DNA of 64,000 nt from Actinosynnema pretiosum (GCF_024171695.1 NZ_JAMTCF010000004.1:186001-250000), one strand, 5' to 3'; counted from the first letter of the stretch, positions 16,427 to 25,653 are shown. Numbers and translations are program-made. The notes: a model not told the origin generated them from the letters alone.

Positions 16427-18442
16427 ATGGGCGCGCGCTTCCCCTTTTCCGCCGTAGTAGGCCACGACGACCTCCGCCTGGCCCTGCTCCTGAACGCCGT
16501 GCACCCCGGCGTGGGCGGGGTCCTGGTGCGGGGTGAGAAGGGCACGGCCAAGTCGACGGTGGTCCGCGCGCTCGCCGCGCTGCTGCCGGACCTGGCCGTC
16601 GTCCCCGGCTGCCGCTTCGGCTGCGAGCCCGGCGTCGACGCCGACTGCCCGGACGGCCCGCACGCCGCCGACGTGGCCGCCGAGCACCGCCCGGCCCGCC
16701 TGGTCGAGCTGCCGGTGGGCGCCACCGAGGACCGCCTGATCGGCTCGCTCGACCTGGAGCGCGCCCTCACCGAGGGCGTCCGCGCCTACCAGCCGGGCCT
16801 GCTGGCCGCCGCCCACCGGGGCGTGCTCTACGTCGACGAGGTCAACCTCCTGCAGGACCACCTCGTCGACCTGCTGCTCGACGCGGCGGCCATGGGCCGG
16901 GCCCACGTCGAGCGCGAGGGCGTCTCGGTGTCGCACCCGGCGTCGTTCCTGCTGGTGGGCACGATGAACCCGGAGGAGGGCGAGCTGCGCCCGCAGCTGC
17001 TCGACCGCTTCGGCCTGACCGTGGCGGTGAAGGCGGCCCGCGACGTGCCCACCCGCGCCGAGGTGATCCGCCGCCGCCTCGCCTACGAGGCCGACCCCGC
17101 CGGGTTCGCGAAGGCCTGGGAGGCCGAGGACGCCGCGCTCGCGGACCGCATCGCGCAGGCCCGCGCCGCGCTGCCGTCGGTGGTCCTGCCGGACGCCGAG
17201 CTGCGCCGGATCGCCGCGATCTGCGCCGCGTTCGAGGTGGACGGGATGCGCGCCGACCTGGTCGTGGCCCGCGCCGCCACCGCGCACGCCGCCTGGCGCG
17301 GGGCCGACGCCGTGGCGGAGCAGGACGTGGAGGCCGCCGTGCGCCTCGCCCTGCCGCACCGCAAGCGCCGCGACCCGTTCGACGAGCCCGGCATGGAGGA
17401 GGAGCAGCTCTCCGACGCCATGCGGCAGGGCGCCGAGCACGCGCAGGACGAGCCCGACGACGACCCGGACGGTCCCGACGACGACGGCCCGGACGGCGGC
17501 GGCGACGGCGGTCCCGACGACGGTCAGGGCCCCGACCAGCCGCAGGGCCCGCAGGAGCAGGGCGGCGAGCAGCCCGAACCGTCCCCGCAGGACGGCAAGC
17601 CGGGCGGCTCCGGCGGAACCAGAGCGCACACCCCGTCCCCGGCGTTCCGCACCCGCCTGCTCCAGGTCCCCGGCGTCGGCGAGGGCGCGTCCGGCAAGCG
17701 CTCCCGCGCCCGCTCCCGCAGCGGCCGGGCGGTGCGCCCCTCCACCACCGAGGGCTCCGGCCTGCACCTGGTGGCCACCCTCACCGCCGCCGCGCCGCAC
17801 CAGTCCACCAGGGGCCGCACCGGCCCCGGCCTGCTGCTGCGCGGCGAGGACCTGCGCAAGGCGGTCCGCGAGGGCACCGAGGGCAACCTGGTGCTGTTCG
17901 TCGTGGACGCCTCCGGCTCGATGGCCGCGCGCCAGCGCATGTCCGCCGTGTCCGGCGCGGTGATCTCCCTGCTGCGCGACGCCTACCAGCGCCGCGACAA
18001 GGTCGGCGTCATCACCTTCCGGGGTTCCGAGGCGGAGACCGCGCTGCCGCCGACCACGTCCGTGGACGCCGCGGCGGCCCGGCTGCGCGCCCTGCGCACC
18101 GGCGGCCGGACCCCGCTGGCGGACGGCCTGCTGCGCGCCCGCCGCGTGCTCCAGTCCGAGAAGATCCGCGACCCGCGCCGCCGCCCGCTGCTGGTCCTGC
18201 TGACCGACGGCCGCGCCACCGCCACCGGCGCGGGCGGCGACCCGGTCCGCGACGCCCTGCGCGCGGCCGGGCTGCTGGCCGCCGACCGCGTCGCGTCGGT
18301 GGTGGTGGACTGCGAGAGCGGCCACATCCGCCTCGGCATGGCCGCCCGCGTGGCCGCCGCGCTCGACGGCGCGTGCCTGCGCCTGGAGGAGCTGTCCGCC
18401 GACCAGGTCGCCGGGGTCGTCCGGGCCGCCCGCGCGGCCTGA
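16427..18442 (+). CDS. Putative cobaltochelatase, ChlI-ChlD type fused AAA+/VWA subunit
   Basis: 671 residues. An AAA+ domain (residues 1-330) has Walker [10 protein letters not shown] near residue 36, Walker [11 protein letters not shown] and the CRFGCEP insert typical of Mg/Co-chelatase I subunits. A long Asp/Pro/Gly-rich acidic linker follows. The C-terminal VWA domain carries the MIDAS motif VVDASGSM near residue 493. Such fusions work with CobN to insert cobalt into hydrogenobyrinate diamide; no cobN lies in the window. Start ATG has GAGGAAGG 10 nt upstream. It is the first gene behind the B12 riboswitch. Confidence 0.92.
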   Translation: MGARFPFSAVVGHDDLRLALLLNAVHPGVGGVLVRGEKGTAKSTVVRALAALLPDLAVVPGCRFGCEPGVDADCPDGPHAADVAAEHRPARLVELPVGATEDRLIGSLDLERALTEGVRAYQPGLLAAAHRGVLYVDEVNLLQDHLVDLLLDAAAMGRAHVEREGVSVSHPASFLLVGTMNPEEGELRPQLLDRFGLTVAVKAARDVPTRAEVIRRRLAYEADPAGFAKAWEAEDAALADRIAQARAALPSVVLPDAELRRIAAICAAFEVDGMRADLVVARAATAHAAWRGADAVAEQDVEAAVRLALPHRKRRDPFDEPGMEEEQLSDAMRQGAEHAQDEPDDDPDGPDDDGPDGGGDGGPDDGQGPDQPQGPQEQGGEQPEPSPQDGKPGGSGGTRAHTPSPAFRTRLLQVPGVGEGASGKRSRARSRSGRAVRPSTTEGSGLHLVATLTAAAPHQSTRGRTGPGLLLRGEDLRKAVREGTEGNLVLFVVDASGSMAARQRMSAVSGAVISLLRDAYQRRDKVGVITFRGSEAETALPPTTSVDAAAARLRALRTGGRTPLADGLLRARRVLQSEKIRDPRRRPLLVLLTDGRATATGAGGDPVRDALRAAGLLAADRVASVVVDCESGHIRLGMAARVAAALDGACLRLEELSADQVAGVVRAARAA

Positions 18443-18553
18443 AACCCTTCCCCGCCAAGGCTTTCCGCCTGTGGCTGCCGCCGTCGCGCGCGGTGACCAC
18501 CCGCGCCCGCGCGTCGCAGGCGTCCCCCTCCCCACCACACCTGGAGCCACGCC

Positions 18554-19168
18554 ATGCCGCAGGGCCAGCCCACCTCCGTGCCGACGGACGGCCTCACCAC
18601 CCGCCAGCGCCGCAACCGCCCCCTCCTCGTCGTCCACACCGGCCCGATGAAGGGCAAGTCCACCGCCGCCTTCGGCCTCGCCCTGCGCGGCTGGAACCAG
18701 GGCTGGGACATCGGCGTGTTCCAGTTCGTGAAGTCCGCCAAGTGGAAGGTCGGCGAGGAGGCCGCGTTCCGCGCGCTCGGCGAGCTGCACGAGAGCACCG
18801 GACAGGGCGGCCCGGTGCAGTGGCACAAGATGGGCGAGGGCTGGTCCTGGTCCCGCAAGGCGGGCACCGAGGAGGACCACGCCGCCGCCGCGCTGGAGGG
18901 CTGGCGCGAGATCGCCCGCCGCATCGCCGACCAGCGGCACGGCCTGTACGTGCTGGACGAGTTCACCTACCCGCTCAAGTGGGGCTGGATCGACGTCGAC
19001 GAGGTGGTGGAGGTGCTGGCCAACCGCCCCGGCCACCAGCACGTCGTCATCACCGGGCGGGACGCGCCGCAGGCCCTCGTGGACGCCGCCGACCTGGTCG
19101 TGGAGATGACCAAGGTCAAGCACCCGATGGACGCGGGTCAGAAGGGCCAGCGGGGGATCGAGTGGTGA
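18554..19168 (+). CDS. cobO: Cob(I)yrinic acid a,c-diamide adenosyltransferase
   Basis: 204 residues. The P-loop TGPMKGKSTAAFG (residues 29-41) and segments FQFVKSAKWKVGEE, GEGWSWSRK and YVLDEFTYPLKWGW identify a CobA/CobO-type corrinoid adenosyltransferase. It transfers the adenosyl group of ATP to the reduced cobalt. It ends in TGA that overlaps the GTG of cobB, so translation is probably coupled. A 111-nt gap without a clear terminator separates it from the chelatase, consistent with one operon. Confidence 0.95.
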   Translation: MPQGQPTSVPTDGLTTRQRRNRPLLVVHTGPMKGKSTAAFGLALRGWNQGWDIGVFQFVKSAKWKVGEEAAFRALGELHESTGQGGPVQWHKMGEGWSWSRKAGTEEDHAAAALEGWREIARRIADQRHGLYVLDEFTYPLKWGWIDVDEVVEVLANRPGHQHVVITGRDAPQALVDAADLVVEMTKVKHPMDAGQKGQRGIEW

Positions 19169-20562
19169 GCGCGCTGGTCGTCGCAGCTCCGGCCTCGGGC
19201 AGCGGCAAGACCACCGTGGCCACCGGGCTCATGGCGGCGCTGCGCCGCGCGGGCGACGCGGTGGCCCCGTTCAAGGTCGGCCCCGACTACATCGACCCCG
19301 GCTACCACTCGCTCGCCACCGGCCGCCCCGGCCGCAACCTGGACCCGGTCATGGTCGGCGAGCACCGGGTGCCCGAGCTGTTCGCGCACGGCGCGCGCGG
19401 CGCGGACCTGGCCGTGGTCGAGGGCGTCATGGGCCTGTTCGACGGGCGGATCGACACCGACGGCGTCGGCTCCACCGCGCACGTCGCCAAGCTGCTCGGC
19501 GCGCCCGTGCTGTTCGTCGTGGACGCGCGCGGCCAGAGCCGCAGCCTCGCCGCGCTGCTGCACGGCTTCCGGGGCTACGACCCCGGCGTGCGGCTCGGCG
19601 GCGTGATCCTCAACCAGGTCGGCTCGCCCCGGCACGAGCAGGTGCTGCGGAGCGCCTGCGCGGACGTCGGCCTGGACGTGCTCGGCGTGCTGCCCAGGGA
19701 CGAGCGGTTCGCGCTGCCGTCCCGCCACCTCGGCCTGGTCACCGCCGCCGAGCACGGCCACGAGGCGGTCGCGGCGGTCGAGGCGGTGGCCGACGCGGTC
19801 GGCGCGCACGTGGACCTCGCCGCGATCCGCGCGCTGGCGGGCACCGCCAACCCGGTCGCCGCGCGGGCGTGGGACCCGGCCGCCGAGATCGCGGCGGCCG
19901 TCGGAACCTCAAGCGCCGCAACGGTGTCCGGCGGCCCCCGACCGGTGATCGCGGTCGCGGGCGGTCCCGCGTTCACCTTCGGCTACGCCGAGCACCCCGA
20001 GCTGCTGCGCGCGGCGGGCGCCGACGTCGTCGTCTTCGACCCGCTGCGCGACGAGACCCTGCCCCCGGACACCGCGGGTCTGCTGCTGCCCGGCGGTTTC
20101 CCCGAGCAGCACGCGGCCGAGCTGTCCGCGAACGAACCGCTGCGCGCCACCATCACCGCGCTGGCCCGCGCGGGCGCGCCCGTGCACGCCGAGTGCGGCG
20201 GCCTGCTCTACCTGGCCAAGTCCCTCGACGGCGCCCCGATGTGCGGGGTGGTCGACTCCGAGGCCGCGATGACCCCGCGCCTCGTGCTGGGCTACCGGGA
20301 CGCGGTCGCCCCGGTCGACTCGGTGCTGCTGCCGGTCGGCGCGCGCGTCACCGGCCACGAGTTCCACCGCACCGCGCTGAGCACCCCGCACGGCGCCGAC
20401 CCGGCGTGGCGCTGGCGCGGGCACGACGGCCGCCCGGCGGCCGAGGGCTTCGTCCTCGGCAACGTCCACGCGTCCTACCTGCACACCCACCCGGCCGCGA
20501 TCTCCGAGTCGGCGCACCGCTTCACCGCCGCCTGCGCGGCCTGGCAGCGCCCACCGGGCTGA
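19165..20562 (+). CDS. cobB: Cobyrinate a,c-diamide synthase
   Basis: 465 residues. The N-terminal ATPase domain has ASGSGKTTVATGLM at residues 10-23 and FKVGPDYIDPGYH; VVEGVMGLFDGR marks the substrate and Mg site. The C-terminal triad glutamine amidotransferase domain has its nucleophile in HAECGGLLYL near residue 344. It amidates the a and c side chains of the corrin ring with Gln and ATP. The GTG start overlaps the cobO stop. A 170-nt gap to cobM may hold a second promoter. Confidence 0.95.
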   Translation: MSALVVAAPASGSGKTTVATGLMAALRRAGDAVAPFKVGPDYIDPGYHSLATGRPGRNLDPVMVGEHRVPELFAHGARGADLAVVEGVMGLFDGRIDTDGVGSTAHVAKLLGAPVLFVVDARGQSRSLAALLHGFRGYDPGVRLGGVILNQVGSPRHEQVLRSACADVGLDVLGVLPRDERFALPSRHLGLVTAAEHGHEAVAAVEAVADAVGAHVDLAAIRALAGTANPVAARAWDPAAEIAAAVGTSSAATVSGGPRPVIAVAGGPAFTFGYAEHPELLRAAGADVVVFDPLRDETLPPDTAGLLLPGGFPEQHAAELSANEPLRATITALARAGAPVHAECGGLLYLAKSLDGAPMCGVVDSEAAMTPRLVLGYRDAVAPVDSVLLPVGARVTGHEFHRTALSTPHGADPAWRWRGHDGRPAAEGFVLGNVHASYLHTHPAAISESAHRFTAACAAWQRPPG

Positions 20563-20732
20563 CCACCACCCCTCACCCGGACGGCCCAGGGGCGCGGCAT
20601 CCGGGGCCGCGCTCACCGCGCGTCCACGCCGACCGTCGCGCTCCGTGCCGGGATCAGGGCGCTCGATGGGGAGAGCGCCTTGCGCGATACGGTCGGGCCG
20701 TTCAAACCGAGCACGTCGTGGGGAGTTCTCAG

Positions 20733-21857
20733 ATGACAGGTCGGGTCGCCTTCGTGGGTGCCGGCCCCGGTGCCGCCGATCTGATCACCCTCCGAGGGGC
20801 CAGGCGACTGGCCGAGGCCGACGTCGTCGTGTGGGCCCCGAGCGTGGTCGAGGTCGAGTGCGTGCGCGAGCACGCCCGCCCCGGCGCGGAGCTGGTGGAC
20901 TTCTCCCGCGTCACCGAGTCCGAGGTCGTCGAGGTCTACCGCAGGGCCGCCGCGAGCGGCCAGTCCGTCGTCCGGCTGCACGCGGGCGACCCCGCCACGT
21001 GGGGCGGCCTGCGCGAGCAGCACGACGCGTGCCTGCGGCTGGGGCTGGAGATCGAGGTCGTGCCCGGCGTGACCCAGGTGTCCGCCGCCGCCGCGTCGGT
21101 CGGCCGGGAGCTGACCACCTCCGAGGTCGCGCAGTCGCTCGTGCTGGCCAGCCCGGAGAGCGCCGAGCACGTCCGCGAGCTGTCCGCCCACGGCACCACG
21201 CTCGCCCTGTCCGCGCCCGCCGCCCGCGCCGACCGGGTCGCCGAGCAGCTGCGCGCGGGCGGGTACGCCGACACGACGCCGGTGGTGATCGCCTACAAGG
21301 TGTCGCTGCCGGACGCGGTGCTCGTGCGCACCACGCTGGGCGAGCTGGAGTCGGCGGTCAAGGAGCACAAGCTCTACCGCAGCACGCTGTTCCTGGTCGG
21401 CGACGCGCTCAAGGCCCCGGTGCGCCGGGGCACGCCGATCGGCGACGAGCCGGTCCGCCAGCCCCGCGCCTCGAAGTGGCGGTCGACGCGCGCGACGGGC
21501 GCCGAGTCCCGCTCGGAGGCCGCCTGGTCGGCCGTGCACGACCTGCAGGAGACCGCGCGCTCCCGGTGGGCCAGGGCGCGCGAGGAGTCCGGCGCGGACG
21601 GCGCGGAGCTGCCCATAGCGCGGTCGCTGGCGGAGCCCGCCGAGCCCGAGCCGGTCGACGCGGCCTCGCCCGCCGTCCCGGCGCCCGCCGTGGACTCGCT
21701 GCCGGGGCAGGCGGGCTCACCCGAGCAGGGCGCCCCCGAGGCGCGGAAGAAGCCCCCGGTCGCGGCGGCGCGCAAGAGGACCGTCTCCGTCCAGGCCAGC
21801 ACCACCCCGCGCAAGCCCGCCCCGGCGCGCGGGAAGAAGCCGAAGCGCACAGGCTGA
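20733..21857 (+). CDS. cobM: Precorrin-4 C11-methyltransferase with long disordered C-terminal tail
   Basis: 374 residues against about 250 for typical CobM/CbiF. Residues 1 to about 245 are a complete TP-methylase: VAFVGAGPGAADLITLRG at the N terminus, RLHAGDPATWGGLREQ, PGVTQVSAAAASVGRELT and the C-terminal LFLVGDAL. It methylates C11 with SAM. The last 120-130 residues are Ala/Pro/Arg/Lys-rich low complexity, ending in a basic KKPKRTG-like stretch; no domain is recognisable there. GGGAG precedes the ATG. The next gene starts 4 nt downstream. Confidence 0.92.
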   Translation: MTGRVAFVGAGPGAADLITLRGARRLAEADVVVWAPSVVEVECVREHARPGAELVDFSRVTESEVVEVYRRAAASGQSVVRLHAGDPATWGGLREQHDACLRLGLEIEVVPGVTQVSAAAASVGRELTTSEVAQSLVLASPESAEHVRELSAHGTTLALSAPAARADRVAEQLRAGGYADTTPVVIAYKVSLPDAVLVRTTLGELESAVKEHKLYRSTLFLVGDALKAPVRRGTPIGDEPVRQPRASKWRSTRATGAESRSEAAWSAVHDLQETARSRWARAREESGADGAELPIARSLAEPAEPEPVDAASPAVPAPAVDSLPGQAGSPEQGAPEARKKPPVAAARKRTVSVQASTTPRKPAPARGKKPKRTG

Positions 21858-21861
21858 TCCC

Positions 21862-22710
21862 GTGGACGTCCCGGCGCTGCACCGCTTCCTGACCGACACC
21901 GGCCGCACCTGGTCCGCCGTCACGGTGGTGGACGCCGCCGAGCACGGCCTCGCGCACGCCCGCAACGTGTGCCTTGCCCGCTCCTCGGTGCTGGTCGCGA
22001 ACGCGGACCCGGCGGCGCTCGCCGGGGGACTCGCGGGCTGGCGGCGCACCCTGGTCGTGCCCGGCGCGTCCGGCCCGTCCACCCTGGACCCGGCGCAGGC
22101 CCAGGCCCGCTCCTGGCCCGAGCCGCTCCCGGTGCTGTGCCTGGCCGAGCAGCCGCTGCTCCCGGACGCCCGGCACTGGGCGCTCCCCGACGACGACTTC
22201 TCGCACCGGGGCGACGGCCTGGTCGCCACCGCCGAGGTCCGCGCGCTCGCACTGGCCAAGCTCGGCCCCAGGCCGGGAACCCTGGTGTGGGACGTGGCCT
22301 CGGGGCCGGGCGCGGTGGCCGTGGAGTGCGCGCGCCTCGGCGCGGCCGTGGTCGCCGTCGAGCGCGACCCGGTGCAGTGCGTCCGGATCATCGCGAACGC
22401 CTCGGCGCACCACGTGGACGTGCGCGTGGTCGAGTCCGACGTGGAACTCGCCCCGCCGGACCTGCCGCGCCCCGACGCGATCTTCGTCGGCGGCGGGGGA
22501 GCGGGCGCGGTGCGGACCTGCGCGGGCCTTGGCGCGCGCCGCGTCGTCGTGGCGACCACCCGGCTCGACGGCGTCCTGCCGTCCCACGACGTCCTGCGGG
22601 ACGCCGGGTACGCGGTGTCGGGCACCCAGCTGTCCGCCGCCAGGCTGGCGGACGACCACCTGCGCGCGGTGGACCCGGTGACCGTGCTGTGGGCCGAGCG
22701 GGCCGACTGA
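21862..22710 (+). CDS. cobL: Precorrin-6Y C15-methyltransferase-like (CobL), with half of the CbiE domain
   Basis: 282 residues, about 120 fewer than usual CobL. The C-terminal CbiT part is intact: LPDDDFSHRGDGLVATAEVR, then VWDVASGPGAVAVECARLGA as SAM motif I. The first 125 residues align in style with the second half of a CbiE TP-methylase only; the N-terminal SAM-binding half with its GxGPG motif is absent. So C15 methylation with decarboxylation is plausible but the C5 methylation normally done by CbiE is doubtful. The GTG start is 4 nt after the cobM stop. Upstream sequence belongs to cobM, so a longer start is not available. Confidence 0.8.
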   Translation: MDVPALHRFLTDTGRTWSAVTVVDAAEHGLAHARNVCLARSSVLVANADPAALAGGLAGWRRTLVVPGASGPSTLDPAQAQARSWPEPLPVLCLAEQPLLPDARHWALPDDDFSHRGDGLVATAEVRALALAKLGPRPGTLVWDVASGPGAVAVECARLGAAVVAVERDPVQCVRIIANASAHHVDVRVVESDVELAPPDLPRPDAIFVGGGGAGAVRTCAGLGARRVVVATTRLDGVLPSHDVLRDAGYAVSGTQLSAARLADDHLRAVDPVTVLWAERAD

Positions 22711-23179
22711 GCGGAGCGGTCGGGGCGCGGTCGGGTTGTGTGGTCTGGCCGCCCGTTTCACCCGCCTCGCGCGCCCGCCCGCCTCACCCCCCGCCCTCTC
22801 CTGCCGACCCCGCCCTCTCCTGCCACCCCCGCCCTCTCCTGCCACCCCCGCCCTCTCCTGCCACCCCCGCCCTCTCCTGCCACCCCCGCCCTCTCCTGCC
22901 GACCCCGCCCGGTGGCCCCCTGCCCGCGCACCCGCCCCCGTCCGTCACCCGCCCCTGGGGCCGCGCCCCCTCGGCCCTCACCCGCCCCCTGTGGCCTCGC
23001 CTGCCTCGTCCCTACCCATCCCACTCCGCCCCCGCTCTGTCAGCGCCCCACCGCACCCCGCCCACCCCGTTCCTGCCCACCCCGCTCCACCCCCGTTCTG
23101 CCAGGGCCCACCGCACCCCGCCCCCACCCGTCCCACCCGGCCGGGGAGGATGGCACCTCCACCCCGGCAAGGAGGCAGC
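22711..23179 (+). other. C-rich intergenic stretch with minisatellite, inside the cob cluster
   Basis: No credible gene. It contains the 19-bp repeat array (22793-22906) and, around 23030-23140, two imperfect copies of a roughly 37-bp segment centred on CCACCGCACCCCGCC. The + strand is extremely C-rich. The ribosome site of cbiG (GGAGG at 23171) marks its end. Confidence 0.6.
22793..22906. repeat. 19-bp minisatellite, six copies
   Basis: Unit GCCCTCTCCTGCCACCCCC repeats with exact 19-nt period at 22793, 22812, 22831, 22850, 22869 and 22888. Copies 2-5 are identical; the first and last share the variant CCGACCCC ending. The period is not a multiple of three and no frame codes through it. Confidence 0.9.
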
Positions 23180-24439
23180 GTGATCGGCTTGTTCGCGTCG
23201 ACCGAGCGCGGCAGGACGCAGGCCAAGGAGCTCGCGGCCTTCCTCGGCCCGGACGCCGTCGTCCCCGACGGCCCCACCGCGCCCGCGCTGCGCCGCATGT
23301 GGCCGGTGCTCGGCAGCGCGGTGTTCTTCGAGGGCAGCGAGACGACGATCCGCCTGGTGGCCCCGCTGCTGCGCGACGAGCGCTCCGACCCCGGCGTGGT
23401 GTGCGTCGACGGCGCGTTCGCCCTCGCCCTGCTCGGCGGCGCGGACGCGCTGGCCCAGCGGGTCGCCGACGTGCTCGGCCGCACCGCCGTCACCACCGCC
23501 CCGCCCACCGCGTCCCCGCTGGACGAGCTGCTCGAACTGCTCGACGCCACCGCCGAGGGCGACGCGGCGGCGTGCGGCGAGGCCATGCGCGCGGGCGAGC
23601 CGGTCGCGCTCGCCAACCCGCTCGGCTTCCCGCTGCCCGCGCTGCCGGACAACGTCCTGCCCGCCGGTCACGAGGCCGCGTGGACGGTGCTGCTGGACGA
23701 CCGGGTGCCCAAGTCCGAGCTGGGCGACCACGTGGTCCGGGTGATCCCCAGGACGCTCGTGATCGGCATCGGCGCGAGCAGCGGCGCCACCTCCACCGAC
23801 GTCTCCGGCGCGCTCGCCAAGCTCGCCGCCGACGGGCGCCTCGACCTGCGGGCGGTGCGGGCGTTCGCCACGCTCGACCGCAAGACCGAGGAGCCGGGCA
23901 TCGTCGACGCGGTCGAGGACTGGGGCTTCTGGCACGGCTCCACCACCACGCCCCTGCTCGGCTACCCCGGCGAGGAGCTGGCCGTCATCCCGGTGCCGAA
24001 CCCGGTCGAGCTGGCCATCGGGATTCCCAGCGTCGCCGAGGCCGCCGCGCTGCGCGGCGCGTCCGAGCTGTCCGCCGGTGGTCGGGTGGAGATCGCCGCC
24101 GAGAAGGTCAAGGGCGCGCGGGCCACCGTCGCCGCCGCCCGCATCCTGCCCAGGGGCAGGCTGGCGCTCATCGGCCTCGGTCCCGGCGGCGCGGACGACC
24201 GCACCCCGCGCGCCGAGGCCGAGCTGCGCCGCGCGTCCGTGGTGGTCGGGCCGCCGGAGTGCGTCGACCAGGTCAGGCACCTGCTGCGGCCGGGCACCTC
24301 GGTGCGCGCGGAGGGCGCGGTCCGGTTGGCCGAGCAGGGCGTGGCGGTCGCGCTCGTGGCGCAGGACGCCGGACCGGTTGTCACGGGGCCGGTACACGCG
24401 GATGTCGTTCGTGTGACGGGAGTCACTGGTCAATTGTGA
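23180..24439 (+). CDS. cbiG: Cobalt-precorrin-5A hydrolase (CbiG) with truncated CobJ-like tail
   Basis: 419 residues. Residues 1-195 resemble the CbiG N-terminal and middle domains (VIGLFASTERGRTQAKELAAFL, PVALANPLGFPLPALP). Residues 195-325 are the CbiG C-terminal domain with VIGIGASSGATSTDVSGAL and AVRAFATLDRKTEEPGIV. After that, LALIGLGPGGADDRTPRAEAEL starts a CobJ-type methylase domain, but it stops after about 95 residues, well short of the roughly 250 needed. In many actinobacteria CbiG is fused to full CobJ, so this looks like decay of such a fusion. GTG has GGAGG 4 nt upstream. Confidence 0.85.
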   Translation: MIGLFASTERGRTQAKELAAFLGPDAVVPDGPTAPALRRMWPVLGSAVFFEGSETTIRLVAPLLRDERSDPGVVCVDGAFALALLGGADALAQRVADVLGRTAVTTAPPTASPLDELLELLDATAEGDAAACGEAMRAGEPVALANPLGFPLPALPDNVLPAGHEAAWTVLLDDRVPKSELGDHVVRVIPRTLVIGIGASSGATSTDVSGALAKLAADGRLDLRAVRAFATLDRKTEEPGIVDAVEDWGFWHGSTTTPLLGYPGEELAVIPVPNPVELAIGIPSVAEAAALRGASELSAGGRVEIAAEKVKGARATVAAARILPRGRLALIGLGPGGADDRTPRAEAELRRASVVVGPPECVDQVRHLLRPGTSVRAEGAVRLAEQGVAVALVAQDAGPVVTGPVHADVVRVTGVTGQL

Positions 24440-24492
24440 AGCCCCCTCAGTCCCGCTGAAGGAGGTTGCCGGGAGGCCACCGGGTGCGTTGC

Positions 24493-24506
24493 AGTGAGTG
24501 CTCACT
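24493..24506. promoter_or_regulatory. Inverted repeat AGTGAG-TG-CTCACT
   Basis: A perfect 6-bp dyad with a 2-nt centre, 22 nt before the start of protease 4. It could be an operator; its ligand or regulator is unknown. Confidence 0.35.
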
Positions 24507-24527
24507 CCTGCACGGAAAGGAACTCCG

Positions 24528-25313
24528 ATGGCGAAAACCCTGCGTCGCCTGGCGAAGTTCATCGGACTGGGCGTGGCTGCCGCCGCGATCGGACTGATGA
24601 CCACCCCGGTGTCCTCGGCCTCCGACGTCACCCCGTTCATCGTGGGCGGCACCAGGGCCTCGATCAGCGAGGCCCCCTGGACGGTGTACCTGGCGTCGTC
24701 CTCCGGCTCCCAGTTCTGCGGCGGCACCCTGGTGAAGGCCAACAAGGTCGTCACCGCCGCGCACTGCGTCGCCGGCCGCTCGGCGTCCAGCACCCGCGTG
24801 GTGATCGGCCGCGAGGACAAGCAGAGCACGGCGGGCACGGTGGCCACCGTCTCCAGCATCTGGTCGCACCCCAGCTACCGCACCGCGACCAGCGGCTACG
24901 ACGTGGCCGTGCTGACCCTGGGCACCAGCGTCACCGGCACCTACCTGCCGCTGGCCACCCCGTCCGACACGGCCCTGTACGCGGCGGGCACCAACGCCGT
25001 CGCGTACGGCTGGGGCGCCACCTGCTCCGGCTGCTCCACGTCCCGCTACCTGCTGAAGGTCACCGTCCCGGTCACCTCGGACGCGACCTGCAGGACGGCG
25101 TACTCGCAGTACAGCAACACCTCGATGGTGTGCGCGGGCGTCCCGGCCGGTGGCAAGGACACCTGCCAGGGCGACTCGGGCGGCCCGCTCGTCGCCGGTG
25201 GCAAGCTGATCGGCGCGACCTCGTGGGGCAACGGGTGCGCGCTGCCGAACTACCCCGGCGTGTACGCCAGGGTCGCGGCCTACTACAGCGTGCTGAGCGC
25301 GCAGATCGGATGA
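24528..25313 (+). CDS. Secreted trypsin-like serine protease 4 (S1 family)
   Basis: 261 residues. A Tat/Sec-like N terminus (MAKTLRRLAKFIGLGVAAAAIG...SSAS) precedes a short propeptide and FIVGGT. Triad: TAAHC, YDVAVLTL, QGDSGGP, with DTCQGDSGGP for an Arg/Lys pocket. An extra cysteine pair CSGCS lies after YGWGAT. The closest local relative by eye is protease 1 (shared SQFCGGTLV, GREDKxxT, ARxxAY). ATG is preceded by GGAAAGGA. It is inserted between cbiG and cysG and has no visible link to cobalamin. Confidence 0.93.
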   Translation: MAKTLRRLAKFIGLGVAAAAIGLMTTPVSSASDVTPFIVGGTRASISEAPWTVYLASSSGSQFCGGTLVKANKVVTAAHCVAGRSASSTRVVIGREDKQSTAGTVATVSSIWSHPSYRTATSGYDVAVLTLGTSVTGTYLPLATPSDTALYAAGTNAVAYGWGATCSGCSTSRYLLKVTVPVTSDATCRTAYSQYSNTSMVCAGVPAGGKDTCQGDSGGPLVAGGKLIGATSWGNGCALPNYPGVYARVAAYYSVLSAQIG

Positions 25314-25319
25314 CCGCCG

Positions 25320-25343
25320 GGGGCGCGCTCGCGGGCGCGCCCC
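25320..25343 (+). terminator. Hairpin terminator after protease 4
   Basis: GGGGCGCGC pairs with GCGCGCCCC around a 6-nt loop, 6 nt after the stop codon. No T tract. Confidence 0.55.
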
Positions 25344-25653
25344 ACGCCCGGTGACCGACGTCCTCCGGTCACCTGGGCGCGGGCGGGCGCGCGGACCGGT
25401 CAGCCCTCGGTCGGTCCGCGCGTTCCCCGTGCCCGCCGTCTTCGTCGTCGTTCCCGCGCGCGCGTGTGTGCAGGCGCCCCCGTCCCGGTCCGTTGTCCCC
25501 GCCGCGCCCGGTGCCCTTCCGCCCGCCCCGCGCGGCCCTTGCGCCCTGTCGCCGCGCCCCCTCCCGCGCTCCGCTCACCGGCCGGCACCTCCTTCCCGTG
25601 ATGTGGGACACCCGTCTTGGGCGAGGGCCCGTCGGCCGGGGATGCTTCTCGCC
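25344..25653 (+). other. C-rich intergenic stretch upstream of cysG
   Basis: About 310 nt, pyrimidine-rich on the + strand, with no family signature or convincing coding bias in any frame. No clear promoter motif was found. Confidence 0.45.

Noticed and set aside
15746-19123. 1125-residue open frame antisense to the SDR, chelatase and cobO genes
   Set aside because: Gene-length antisense frames arise from G/C third-position bias; its translation is Gln/Ala/Gly/Arg/His-rich low complexity with no family motif, while the opposite strand codes known enzymes.
22793-22906. CRISPR-like array
   Set aside because: The 19-bp units are directly adjacent with no unique spacers, and no cas genes are present; it is a minisatellite.
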